This document shows, one piece after another, positions 35,401-44,752 of a DNA stretch of 64,000 nt. Below the pieces are notes generated by a model, which was not told where the DNA came from, did not search any database, and was given only the letters and a program-made list of their open reading frames with translations. Source of the DNA: Comamonadaceae bacterium UBA4962 (GTDB lineage Bacteria > Pseudomonadota > Gammaproteobacteria > Burkholderiales > Burkholderiaceae_C). A program made the translations under genes and the position numbers. The stretch spans positions 207,053 through 271,052 of the forward strand of contig DHAE01000029.1 in NCBI GenBank assembly GCA_002397315.1, given 5' to 3'. Numbering within the stretch: the stretch's first letter is position 1; each line of letters begins with the position of its first letter.

Positions 35401-38400
35401 CCACCTCGCCGGCCTCGTCGAGCCTGGCCTCGCACAGCAGCAGGCCGCGGTTGTCGCTCTTGCCCGTGCAGACCGTGCCCAGGTCCTTGGTCTCGGTCTT
35501 GTTGTCGTAGCTGTAGAAGCCGCCCACCATGCGCTTGCGGCTGGTGGTGGTGATGCGGGCGATCGCCTGCACCTGCAGCGGCACGCCCTCCTGCGCCTTG
35601 CCGTCCAGGCCCAGCGCCAGCGCCTGGAAACGGATCTTCTGCGCGGCCGAGACCCAGCCTTCGGTCTTGATGCCGGCCACCACCGCGGCGGGCCACACGG
35701 TCTGCGTGCTGCGCAGGGTCTGCACCTCGCCGTTGGGGTCGGAATAGGTGGCTTCGAGCACCAGGTCCTGCGCGCGGCGGGCGTTGGGAATGTTGTCGAT
35801 CGCCACCTTGCCCGCGCCGTTGCGGTCCAGCGTCACGGCCAGCTTGTCGGCGATCACGCGGGCGTCGTCGCTGGCGGCGGGTTCTTCGTCGTCACCCCCC
35901 GAGGCGGCCTGGGGCTGGGCGCCCTTGCGGCGCGGCGGCTCGAAGCTGAACGCGTCGAAATCCGGGAACTGCAGCGATTTGCCGCGCACCAGCGCCGACA
36001 CGCGCACCGGCAGGTTGGCCGCGGCGCCGCCCGCGACGTAGTTCACCTGCACGTCGGTGGGCACCGAGCGCGGGCGCACCAGCGGCTTCTTGTCCGCGGG
36101 CGCGATGCGGCCCTCCAGCACCGGCAGGCGGAACTCCTCGACGCGGAATTCGCCGGAGGTGAAGCTGCGTCCCCGGCCGTCCTCGTCGCCACGCAATTCG
36201 ACGCTGTAGACCCCCAGTTTGGCGGCGGGGGGCAGCGCGAAGCTGCTCTCGGCGCTCAAGCCTCCCGTGGGGGTGCGGCGCCACTGCAGCGGCTGGGTGT
36301 ACTGCTGGCCGCTGCCCACGTGCGTGATGGCGAGCGTGTGCGGCTCGGCATCCGGCAGGCCGAACCCCTGGCGGTTCTGCGTGCGCAGGATGTGCTTCAT
36401 CGAGACCGTCTCGCCGGCGCGCAGCAGCGTGCGGTCGAAGATGGTGTGCGCGATCTGGTCGGGGTCGGGCTGGCTGCTCGTGGGCACGTTGAAGCGCCAC
36501 GATTCGATGCCGCGCTGCCAGTCGCTCCAGGTGAAGGCGAGGTCCTGCACGCCGTCCGGCCCCGCGGCGCGCGCGCTCACGAAGTAGGCGCTCATGCCCT
36601 CCAGCCCGTCGCGGCCGGGGCAGGACGGCGGCTCGGGCGACAGGCCTTCGAAGCGGGCGATGCCCTGCGCGTCGGTCTTGGCCGTGGCCAGCTCGCGACC
36701 GTCGCAGGACGACACGCGCACCAGCGCGCCGGGCACCACCTGCCCCTTGTCGAGCGTCGTCACCCAGGCGGCGGCGTTCTCGCGGCCGAGCTTGAAATGC
36801 ACGCCCAGGTTGGTCACCAGCGCGGTCGTGCGCACGTACATCGTGCGCGCGGCGCCATGGCGCGGATCCAGCAGCGATTGCCCCAGCATCGGCGATGCGA
36901 TCTCGACCACGTGGAAGCCCGCGGGCAGCGGAATGCCCACCACCTCGAAGGGACGCGGATCGCCGTTGGCGGGCTTGGGCAGGTCGAGCGTGCGGGCCTG
37001 CGGCTGCGCGCCGAGCAGCGACACCATGCGCGACTGCACGCTGCGCTTGTCCTCGTCCTGCAGCACCTGGGGCAGCGCACCGCGCGCATCGCGGCGCGCC
37101 TCGTCGCGCGGCACGAGGTAGTCGTCGTAGCGGCGCACCCGGCGGTACCAGGCGATGATGTCCGCGTCGGCCGTGGGCTGCAGGGTGCTCACCTTGCCGG
37201 CGGTCGCGGAAGCGGCGCCGGAAGCCGCGGAGGCCGCACCGGCCGGTGCCGGCGCAGCGCCGGGCGCCAGGCCGCGCACGCGCAGATCGGCCTCGACGTT
37301 GCGCAGCGTCACCGGCAGCAGGGCCGGGCCCTTGTCGCCTTCGGCGAAGCGCTCCACCACGCCGAACGGCGCAGCGGCGAACTTCGCGAGCGGCGGCATC
37401 GGGCCGGTGGCCACGGCCAGCGGGAAGCCGTCCGCATTGCGCAGCGTGCGGCCGGAGGCGTCCTTGAAATCCTTGGGCAGTTCCAGGCGCAGCGAGGTCT
37501 GCGGCGTGAACGGCGGCATGAACTGCACGCCCGTCACCACCGTGTCGCCATCGCCCTCGCCGTCCAGGCGCGGCTTGAAGGTTTCCTTGTCGGACTTCAG
37601 GCGGATCGCCTCGGCGAGCTTGCGCGGCACCGGGGCGTTGAACGACAGGCGCATGGGCCGGATCGGCAGGCAGGCGGCCTGCGCGTTCTCGCGCTCGCAG
37701 CCGAAATCGGCGCTGAACGGCTCGCGCACCGTGTAGGCGTACCGGCGCTCCACCGCGTTCTGCACGCCGCTCGGCGTGGCCACGCCCTTGCCGAACACCA
37801 GCTGCACCTTGGTGCCGGAGGTGAGCCGCCGGTTGCAGGCGAGCGTGGCATAGCGCAGCGGCGCCTGTTTGGCGGCATTCTCCAGCCCCTGCGACTGGAG
37901 CAGCGCGGCGCGGTCCGCGCCGTCGATGATGCGCACCGGAATGCGCTCGCCCACGTCTTCGGCCACGCACCAGACGTTGGCCTGCACGCTCTCCACCGTG
38001 GCCGGGCCGTTCAGCTGCAGCAGGAAGAACTGTTCTTCGTCGATGGGCTGGTAGGTGCCGGGGCGCACGCTCTGCACGAAAGGCCCGCCGGTGTTGAACG
38101 CGTAGCGGGTGGTGCCGGTGAGCGCGGCACCCGCGGCCGACTTGAAGCCGGGCTTGGCCGTGGCCGTGCAGCGGGTGCCGGGCGGCAGATCCTGCGCGAA
38201 GTCGTACACCCATTCGCGCTCGCCGGTCCAGCGCCCGGTGCCTTTCGCGGCCTCGCCCGCCTCGCATTCCACCGTGAACGGCGCCGGTGTCTTCGGATCG
38301 CCGAAATTCACCGCGGCGGCATCGAACTTGGCGACCACCTGCCGCACGCGCGCCACCTCGCCCTGCGGGGAGAAGCTGGCGACGGAGAGGGCCTGCGCGG

Positions 38401-38470
38401 CGCCGGCCAGCCCGAAGCCGAGGAAGGCGGCGAGTGCCGTGCGGACGATGTGCTGCGTTGTTGTTGTCAT
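32426..38470 (-). CDS. Bacterial alpha-2-macroglobulin, thioester type
   Basis: 2014 residues from MTTTTQHIVRTALAAFLGFG, with a Sec signal cleaved near AQALSV and no lipobox. Many MG beta-sandwich domains precede the bait region. The thioester motif CLEQ (in YPFICLEQKTSK) has its Cys at about residue 1521. It is followed by the alpha-helical thioester domain (MRKLAAIEALSRYG, DYWWWLMQNGD) and a C-terminal receptor-like domain ending MYAPEMFGETPNARMKVQ. Such proteins trap proteases in the periplasm, often alongside PBP1C. It is longer than E. coli YfhM (about 1650) and appears soluble rather than lipid-anchored. A large opposite-strand open frame over it is only a GC-rich shadow. Confidence 0.9.
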   Translation of the reverse strand: MTTTTQHIVRTALAAFLGFGLAGAAQALSVASFSPQGEVARVRQVVAKFDAAAVNFGDPKTPAPFTVECEAGEAAKGTGRWTGEREWVYDFAQDLPPGTRCTATAKPGFKSAAGAALTGTTRYAFNTGGPFVQSVRPGTYQPIDEEQFFLLQLNGPATVESVQANVWCVAEDVGERIPVRIIDGADRAALLQSQGLENAAKQAPLRYATLACNRRLTSGTKVQLVFGKGVATPSGVQNAVERRYAYTVREPFSADFGCERENAQAACLPIRPMRLSFNAPVPRKLAEAIRLKSDKETFKPRLDGEGDGDTVVTGVQFMPPFTPQTSLRLELPKDFKDASGRTLRNADGFPLAVATGPMPPLAKFAAAPFGVVERFAEGDKGPALLPVTLRNVEADLRVRGLAPGAAPAPAGAASAASGAASATAGKVSTLQPTADADIIAWYRRVRRYDDYLVPRDEARRDARGALPQVLQDEDKRSVQSRMVSLLGAQPQARTLDLPKPANGDPRPFEVVGIPLPAGFHVVEIASPMLGQSLLDPRHGAARTMYVRTTALVTNLGVHFKLGRENAAAWVTTLDKGQVVPGALVRVSSCDGRELATAKTDAQGIARFEGLSPEPPSCPGRDGLEGMSAYFVSARAAGPDGVQDLAFTWSDWQRGIESWRFNVPTSSQPDPDQIAHTIFDRTLLRAGETVSMKHILRTQNRQGFGLPDAEPHTLAITHVGSGQQYTQPLQWRRTPTGGLSAESSFALPPAAKLGVYSVELRGDEDGRGRSFTSGEFRVEEFRLPVLEGRIAPADKKPLVRPRSVPTDVQVNYVAGGAAANLPVRVSALVRGKSLQFPDFDAFSFEPPRRKGAQPQAASGGDDEEPAASDDARVIADKLAVTLDRNGAGKVAIDNIPNARRAQDLVLEATYSDPNGEVQTLRSTQTVWPAAVVAGIKTEGWVSAAQKIRFQALALGLDGKAQEGVPLQVQAIARITTTSRKRMVGGFYSYDNKTETKDLGTVCTGKSDNRGLLLCEARLDEAGEVELVVTARDKDGNQSEAAASVWVTRQGELWFGGEDHDRIDVLPEKKSYQPGETARLQVRMPFRQATALVSVEREGVIDMRVVQLNGQDPTVQLKIEEGWGPNVYVSVLALRGRLREVPWYSFFTWGFKAPREWWTAFWYEGKEYVAPTAMVDLSKPAYRLGLAELRVGAKAHRIEVKVAADKESYAVRGKAQVTISATLPDGKPAANAEVAVAAVDQALLELMPNTSWNLLDAMLQRRAWGVETSTAQMEIIGRRHYGKKAVPAGGGGGRAQTRELLDTLLLWQPAVRLDANGRAQVTVPLNDALTTFKIVAVADAGTGLFGTGSTSIRATQDLQIISGLPPLVREDDQFRAQFTLRNTTKAAMKVEVAPRATLLTLEKQTVDIPAGEAREVAWNVTAPPQLAQTRAEAILWEIEARDTTPGAGGARDALKATQRLVPAVPLTVQQATLVQVDGSFGIDVKPPADAIPGRGGLKMSLQPKLAEGLPGVRDWFANYPFICLEQKTSKAVGLRDGKLWQAVVGQLPTYLDGDGLASYFPPQAGSGNRGSDTLTAYLLAATHEASSLDPAFALSPEVRAPMERGLIAFVEGRIQRDFWSPRKDLDMRKLAAIEALSRYGKATGRMLSSITVAPNQWPTHSVIDWLNVLRRVPDAPQREQRLAEATQILKARLSYQGTKLVFSTEQDDYWWWLMQNGDVNTARLMLAVMDDPAWKDDMGRLANGFIARQQGGAWHTTTANLWGGLALEKFSAKFEATPVTGTTRAAMGANTATVDWSKVGRVSTAGAAGAPHQTTWFGAPAAPGNLTHNGMFLPWSAAGGKETLSVTQQGTGKPWLTLQSVAAVQLKAPFSAGYTVKKTVTPVEQAVAGQYTRGDVLRVKLEVTSTADMTWVVLTDPVPGGATILGNGLGRDSEIATQGEQRGGGGSGWLAFEERSFEAWRGYYEYVSKGSLTAEYTVRLNNVGEFALPPTRVEAMYAPEMFGETPNARMKVQAAK

Positions 38471-38638
38471 GGATGTGCGTGCGGTGGCGCGCCCCCTCGG
38501 GACGCCTGCGGCAAAGGCAAAGGGCAAACCCTGAAAGCGTAGCCCATCGGCAGGGCCTCCACCACCGGCCGCCACGCCGAGTTGTAAACGGCCTACACGG
38601 GCACGGCGGTATACATCCCACAATCGCGGGGCGCCTTC

Positions 38639-39895
38639 ATGAGCGCCCCTGCCATGCCCGACACCCCCTCCAAACGCCGCTGGGAGATCGACGCCGTCCG
38701 CGGACTGATGCTGGTCCTGATGACGGTCACGCACCTGCCCACCCGGATCACGCTCCCGCTCGGCCAGCCGTTCGGCTATGTTTCGGCCGCGGAGGGCTTC
38801 GTGCTGCTGTCCGCCTACATGGCGGGCATGGTGTACGGGCGGACCGCCGCACGGCGCGGCGTTCCGGCCATGCGCCACGCCTTCCTGCGCCGCGCCGCCA
38901 AGATCTGGGCCTGCCAGGCGGCCACGCTGCTCTTCCTGTTCACCATCATCACCTTCATCGGCATCGAGGTGAACGAGATCGCCATCAAGGGCCTGCTCAC
39001 CTTCTACTTCGCGCAGCCGCTCGACGCCCTGATCGGCGGGCTGCTGCTGGTCTACGAGCCGCCGCTGCTGGACATCCTGCCCATCTACGTGCTGTTCATG
39101 CTCGCGAGCCCCTGGGTGATGTCGGTCGGGCTGCGCCGCGGCTGGGCCCCGGTGCTGGCCGTGAGCACCGCGCTGTGGTTCCTCGCGCAGTTCGGCCTCT
39201 CGCAATGGGTGTACGACGCCGCGAACGCGGTGGTGGAGAACCCCATCCCCTTCCACGAAACCGGCACGTTCTCGATGTGGGGCTGGCAGTTCCTCTGGGT
39301 GCTGGGCCTCTGGATGGGGGCCTCGCGCAACGATCCGGCCGCGCCTGCCTTCACGTTCCCGCGCTGGGCGGTGGCGGCGGCCATGGCGCTCGCGCTGGTG
39401 GGCTTCGTCTGGCGCCACGCCATCGGGCAGGTGCCGTTCGGCGACGGCCTGCCGGCCTGGAACCTGGCGTTCGACAAGTGGCAGTTGGGCCCGCTGCGGG
39501 TGCTCAACCTGTTCGCGCTGCTGGTGCTGGCGATCCGGTTCGGGCCGGCGCTGATGGCCCGCCTGCCGCGGCTGCGCTGGCTGGAGACGCTGGGCCGCGC
39601 CTCGCTGCCGGTGTTCTGCGCCCACCTCGTGGTGGTGCTGCTGGTGCTGGGCTGGTTCGGTGCCAACTACCAGCGCCCGTGGGCGGTGGACATCGCCCTG
39701 CTGGCCGCCTGCTTCGGCGCGCTCTATGCCGTGGCGCGCGTGACGCTCTGGCTCGACAGGCAGCCCGACGACGACACCGTGCCGCTGCCGCCGCCCGTAC
39801 CCTACGCGGAAAAGCCGCCACCGCTCACGCACGACGAGGACGAGCTGCCCCGGACGCCAGAGCACTTGGCGCCGACCACCCCCCGGATCCTCTGA
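38639..39895 (+). CDS. OpgC-like membrane acyltransferase
   Basis: 418 residues with about ten membrane helices. It begins RRWEIDAVRGLMLVLMTVTHLP, the OpgC/acyltransferase-3-like start with Asp and Arg before helix 1 and a helix-1 His. Next comes FGYVSAAEGFVLLSAYMAGMVYGR, typical of OpgC, which adds succinyl groups to osmoregulated periplasmic glucans. The C-terminal 40 residues are a Pro/Asp/Glu-rich cytoplasmic tail. The 168-base gap to the divergent alpha-2-macroglobulin gene is short and presumably shared control DNA. The substrate is inferred from family only. Confidence 0.8.
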   Translation: MSAPAMPDTPSKRRWEIDAVRGLMLVLMTVTHLPTRITLPLGQPFGYVSAAEGFVLLSAYMAGMVYGRTAARRGVPAMRHAFLRRAAKIWACQAATLLFLFTIITFIGIEVNEIAIKGLLTFYFAQPLDALIGGLLLVYEPPLLDILPIYVLFMLASPWVMSVGLRRGWAPVLAVSTALWFLAQFGLSQWVYDAANAVVENPIPFHETGTFSMWGWQFLWVLGLWMGASRNDPAAPAFTFPRWAVAAAMALALVGFVWRHAIGQVPFGDGLPAWNLAFDKWQLGPLRVLNLFALLVLAIRFGPALMARLPRLRWLETLGRASLPVFCAHLVVVLLVLGWFGANYQRPWAVDIALLAACFGALYAVARVTLWLDRQPDDDTVPLPPPVPYAEKPPPLTHDEDELPRTPEHLAPTTPRIL

Positions 39896-40019
39896 CCTCG
39901 TGCCGCACCGCCGCCGGTCCCGCCGTAGAAATGGCGTACAGGGGAATGGAAAGACGTTTCATCGGCATGTCATCGACGATTTTTAGCATTTCTATCTTCT
40001 TTGGCATCCAGGAGATGAA

Positions 40020-41147
40020 ATGGACTCGAGATCGGCAAAGCGTTCCACCGCAACGGTGCTGCTGGCGATGGCAGGATGGGCAACGACGCTGGGACTTGCA
40101 GGGTGCGGCGGCAGTGGCGGTGATCCGTCCGAGCAGATCGGCTCGCTCCGGCTCATCGGCAGTCAGGCGATATCCACCGACACGGTGTTCGGAGGCGTCA
40201 AGTTCGGCGGCATCTCCGGGCTCGACCGTGCATCCGACGGCAGCTATTGGGCGATTTCGGACGACCGCGGCGAGCAGGGCACGCCCCGCTTCTACAACCT
40301 GTCCATCCAGTTCGACGACCAGGCCTTCCGGGGCGTATCCATCCGCAGCATGGTCTCCCTGCAGGGGCGCGACGGGCAGGTGCTGCCGCGCACCCGCACG
40401 GTGGACCCTGAAAGCATCCGGGTGGCGCCCAACGGCAATCTCTTCGTGTCCAGCGAAGGCAATTTCAGCACCAAAGCGGCCGAGCTCCACCAGCCCTTCG
40501 TGCGCGAGATCCGCACCGATGGCTCCTTCGTGCGCGAATTCCAGACGCCGGCGGCCTTCGACTACGTGGACAACGCCACCACCGGCGGCTCCAGCAACGC
40601 GATGTTCGAATCGCTGGCCGTCACGCCCGACGGCCGGCTGTTCACGGCCAACGAAGACGCGTTGATCCAGGACCGCGGAGCCGCGCAAGGCGACACGGGC
40701 AACGTGGTGCGGTTCGTGCAGCTGGACCTGAAGACCGGCAAATCCGGGCCGCAGTATGCGTATCCGCTGACGAAAACCTCGTCTGCCGGCAGCTTCGGCC
40801 TGACCGAGATACTGGCCGTTTCCGACCATGAATTCCTGGCGCTGGAGCGCTCCTACGTGGGCGGCGTGGGCAACACGATCCGCATCGTCAAGACCCGCAT
40901 CGATCCCGGGACCACCGATGTGAGCAACATCCCGAGCCTGGCCGGCGCGCGCTACCAGCCCATGTCGCGCGAAGTGCTGCTCGAAATGCCGCCGGTGTAC
41001 CAGGGCGTGAAGATGGACAACGTCGAGGCCATGGCGTGGGGCCCGCGCCTGTTGAACGGCAACCGCACACTGGTGCTGGCGGCGGACAACAATTTTTCCA
41101 GTACGCAGACCACGCTGTTCCTGGCCTTCGAGGTACGGGCGCAGTGA
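40020..41147 (+). CDS. Esterase-like activity of phytase family lipoprotein
   Basis: 375 residues with ribosome site AGGAG at 40010-40014. The lipoprotein signal ends TLGLAGCGGSGGDP, giving a lipidated Cys29. The domain matches the phytase-esterase-like (PF13449-type) beta-propeller: GGISGLDRASDGSYWAISDDR, DPESIRVAPNGNLFVSSE, FESLAVTPDGRLFTANED, LTEILAVSDHEFLALER, DNVEAMAWGP and LVLAADNNF. Acidic loop residues may bind Ca. Envelope location is clear; the natural substrate is unknown. The gene stands alone on the plus strand, with an AT-rich 60-base stretch just upstream that may hold its promoter. Confidence 0.8.
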   Translation: MDSRSAKRSTATVLLAMAGWATTLGLAGCGGSGGDPSEQIGSLRLIGSQAISTDTVFGGVKFGGISGLDRASDGSYWAISDDRGEQGTPRFYNLSIQFDDQAFRGVSIRSMVSLQGRDGQVLPRTRTVDPESIRVAPNGNLFVSSEGNFSTKAAELHQPFVREIRTDGSFVREFQTPAAFDYVDNATTGGSSNAMFESLAVTPDGRLFTANEDALIQDRGAAQGDTGNVVRFVQLDLKTGKSGPQYAYPLTKTSSAGSFGLTEILAVSDHEFLALERSYVGGVGNTIRIVKTRIDPGTTDVSNIPSLAGARYQPMSREVLLEMPPVYQGVKMDNVEAMAWGPRLLNGNRTLVLAADNNFSSTQTTLFLAFEVRAQ

Positions 41148-41205
41148 CAGGCACGTCGCGGCGCGGCCAGGCCATGCCGCGGCGGTTGCCGGACCGGCGC
41201 GCGGT

Positions 41206-42057
41206 CTACCGGCCTGCGCCCGCGACCCATCCCCGCCCGGCCGTGGCCTGCGCTGCGGCGGCGGGCGCCACCTCCGCCTGCACCTGGGGCATGCGCCCTT
41301 CGGCCTGCTGCAGATACGGCCGGATGGCCGACTGCCACAGGTCGTAACCCGCGGCATTCATGTGCAGCCGGTCGGGCCCGAACAGCTCGGCGCGCGGCTG
41401 GCCGTCGGCCGCCATCATGGGCGAAAAGATGTCGATGTAGTCGGTATCGGGCACGCCGCGCAGGTAGGCGGCGAGCAGCCCGTTGGCCTCGCGGATCTGC
41501 GGCAGCAGCGCGCTGCGCAGCGGGCTGGGCTTGATCGAGACGTAGCTGATGCGGGTGCCCGGCAGTTCGCCGCGCACGGTGGTCACGAAGGAGCGCAGGC
41601 TCTCCAGCACCTGCGCGGGGCTGCGGCCCTCGGCCAGGTCGTTGTCGCCCGCATAGACGATCACCTGGCGCGGCCGGTACTGCAGCACCAGGCGCTTCAC
41701 GAAGTAATTGCAGTCGGCCATGGTCGAGCCGCCGAACCCCCGGTTGATCACCACCGGCAGTTGCCGGAAGTCTTCCCGCAGGTCCGTCCAGAGGCGGATG
41801 GTCGAGCTGCCCAAGAAGAGCACGCCCCCGGCCTGCGGCAAACCGGCCTGGTCGGCGGCGGCGAAGGCATCCATGCTCGACTGCCAGCGCGCATAGGGCG
41901 CAGGCAGCACGGCCGTTTCCGCAGCGGCCGGCGCGGGCACGGGCACCGACGCAGGCGCAGGCGTCGCCCATGCGCCCGCCGCAGGCAGCAGCGCAGCACA
42001 CAACGCAGCCACGGCGGTGCGGCCGCAGTGTGGAAAGCGGGAGAAGCTCAGGGGCAT
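41206..42057 (-). CDS. Exported SGNH/GDSL-type hydrolase
   Basis: 283 residues from MPLSFSRFPHCGRTAV with a signal peptide ending GAWATPA and an Ala/Pro linker. SGNH blocks: I is VLFLGSSTIRLW (nucleophile Ser), II is RGFGGSTMADCNYF (oxyanion Gly), III is VYAGDNDLAEGRSP (Asn), and V is DRLHMNAAGYDLW (catalytic Asp and His). The open frame extends upstream to 42243, but the signal peptide decides the start. Likely an esterase or lipase-like enzyme acting in the periplasm; the substrate is unknown. A promoter candidate lies at 42130-42157. Confidence 0.82.
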   Translation of the reverse strand: MPLSFSRFPHCGRTAVAALCAALLPAAGAWATPAPASVPVPAPAAAETAVLPAPYARWQSSMDAFAAADQAGLPQAGGVLFLGSSTIRLWTDLREDFRQLPVVINRGFGGSTMADCNYFVKRLVLQYRPRQVIVYAGDNDLAEGRSPAQVLESLRSFVTTVRGELPGTRISYVSIKPSPLRSALLPQIREANGLLAAYLRGVPDTDYIDIFSPMMAADGQPRAELFGPDRLHMNAAGYDLWQSAIRPYLQQAEGRMPQVQAEVAPAAAAQATAGRGWVAGAGR

Positions 42058-42129
42058 GGAAGCGGCGCTCCGTGAAGTGCAACTGCGTGAGAGCGATTGT
42101 CCCGCGCAGCATTCCCCTGGCACACAATT

Positions 42130-42157
42130 TTTACAATTTGCCGCCCAGTCGTTACAA
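42130..42157 (-). promoter_or_regulatory. Candidate promoter of the SGNH hydrolase gene
   Basis: Minus strand: TTGTAA (42152-42157), 16-base spacer, TGTAAA (42130-42135), in the only AT-rich stretch between this gene and the Bug gene. It lies about 75 bases before the start codon. Confidence 0.4.
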
Positions 42158-42184
42158 AAATCGCGTCTGCAGCGTCCAAGGCCG

Positions 42185-43171
42185 TTACTGCGGCTGGAAA
42201 CCGCTCGCCTGGATGATGCGCGTCCAGGCCTGCGTGTAGGCACGCTCGCGCGTGGTCAGTTGCTGCGGCGTCATCGGCGTCACCGTGAGGCCGAGCGCGA
42301 CGAGGTGCTCGCGCACGTCGGGGCGGGCCAGCACCTGGGCCAGCGCATCGGAGAACTGCTGCACGGCCCGCGCGGGCGTGCCGGCCGGCGCGTAGAAGCC
42401 GTAGTACGGAAGATCCTCGAAACCCTTCAGGCCGAGTTCGCCGAAGGTGGGCACGTCGGGCAGCGCGGCCTGGCGCTGCTCGCCCAGCACGGCCACGATG
42501 CGCAGCTTGCCGGCGCGGTGGTTCTCCAGGAAGTCGGGCACCGAACCGACGCCGGCCGCGATCTGGTTGCCCAGCATGTCGCCCATCATCGGCGCGCTGC
42601 CGCGGTACGGCGCGGACACCAGGTCGAGCTTGAAGCGCTCGCCGATCAGCTTCACCAGGAACTCGGGCGTGGAGGCCGGCGCGGGAATGCCCACCGCGCT
42701 CTTGCCGCCCTGCCCCTTCACCCAGGCCACGTAGTCCCCGAAGCTGCGGGCCGGCGTGCCGCTGGAGATGGCGAAGGCGTTCACGAAGGTGGCCACGCCG
42801 CCCACGCCGATGAAATCCTGCGCCGGATCGAAGCCGGGGTGCTTCACCACCTGCGGCAGGATCGAGATCGTGTGGTCGTGCGTGAAGAACAGCGTATTGC
42901 CGTCGGGCACCGAGGTCTTGAGCACCTGCGCGGCGATCTGTCCGCCCGCGCCGGGCCGGTTCTCCACCACCACAGGCACGCCGAGCACGTCCTTGAGCTT
43001 GTCGGCGAGCAGCCGCGCGATCGCATCGGAGCCCCCGCCGGGCGGAAAGCCCACGAGGATGCGCAGCGTCTTGCCGCCCTGGGCCAGCGCCGCGAGCGGC
43101 AGGCCCGACGACGCCAGCGCGGCGCCGGCAAGGGTGGCATGGGAGAGCAGGCGGCGGCGGGACAGGGTCAT
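42185..43171 (-). CDS. Bug-family tripartite tricarboxylate transporter substrate-binding protein
   Basis: 328 residues. The N-terminus MTLSRRRLLSHATLAGAAL is Tat/Sec-like, with cleavage near LAALAQ. Bug motifs are LRILVGFPPGGGSDAIARLLA, ENRPGAGGQIAAQVLKTSVPDG, APYRGSAPMMGDML and GLKGFEDLPYYGFYAPAGTPA. A periplasmic ligand-binding protein of unknown specificity, again without transporter subunits nearby. It lies just downstream of argH on the same strand (54 bases), so it may be cotranscribed with argH; whether this is functional is unclear. Confidence 0.85.
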   Translation of the reverse strand: MTLSRRRLLSHATLAGAALASSGLPLAALAQGGKTLRILVGFPPGGGSDAIARLLADKLKDVLGVPVVVENRPGAGGQIAAQVLKTSVPDGNTLFFTHDHTISILPQVVKHPGFDPAQDFIGVGGVATFVNAFAISSGTPARSFGDYVAWVKGQGGKSAVGIPAPASTPEFLVKLIGERFKLDLVSAPYRGSAPMMGDMLGNQIAAGVGSVPDFLENHRAGKLRIVAVLGEQRQAALPDVPTFGELGLKGFEDLPYYGFYAPAGTPARAVQQFSDALAQVLARPDVREHLVALGLTVTPMTPQQLTTRERAYTQAWTRIIQASGFQPQ

Positions 43172-43225
43172 GGCGGGGCTCCGGTCAGGAACAGGACAAC
43201 GCGGGAAGGGAGTGCGGCCGGGGGT

Positions 43226-44701
<1,476 letters not shown>

Positions 44702-44752
44702 GGAGGGCAATAATCCGGAGGTTTCGGTCACCCGGAACGCCCGGATGCCGCA

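Noticed and set aside
32654..38542. A 1962-codon open frame antisense to the alpha-2-macroglobulin gene
   Set aside because: His/Arg/Gly-rich low-complexity translation with no domain, caused by GC-biased third positions of the real gene on the other strand.
38580..38620. TTGTAA and TATACA hexamers before the OpgC-like gene
   Set aside because: Spacing of 22 bases is too long for a sigma-70 promoter.
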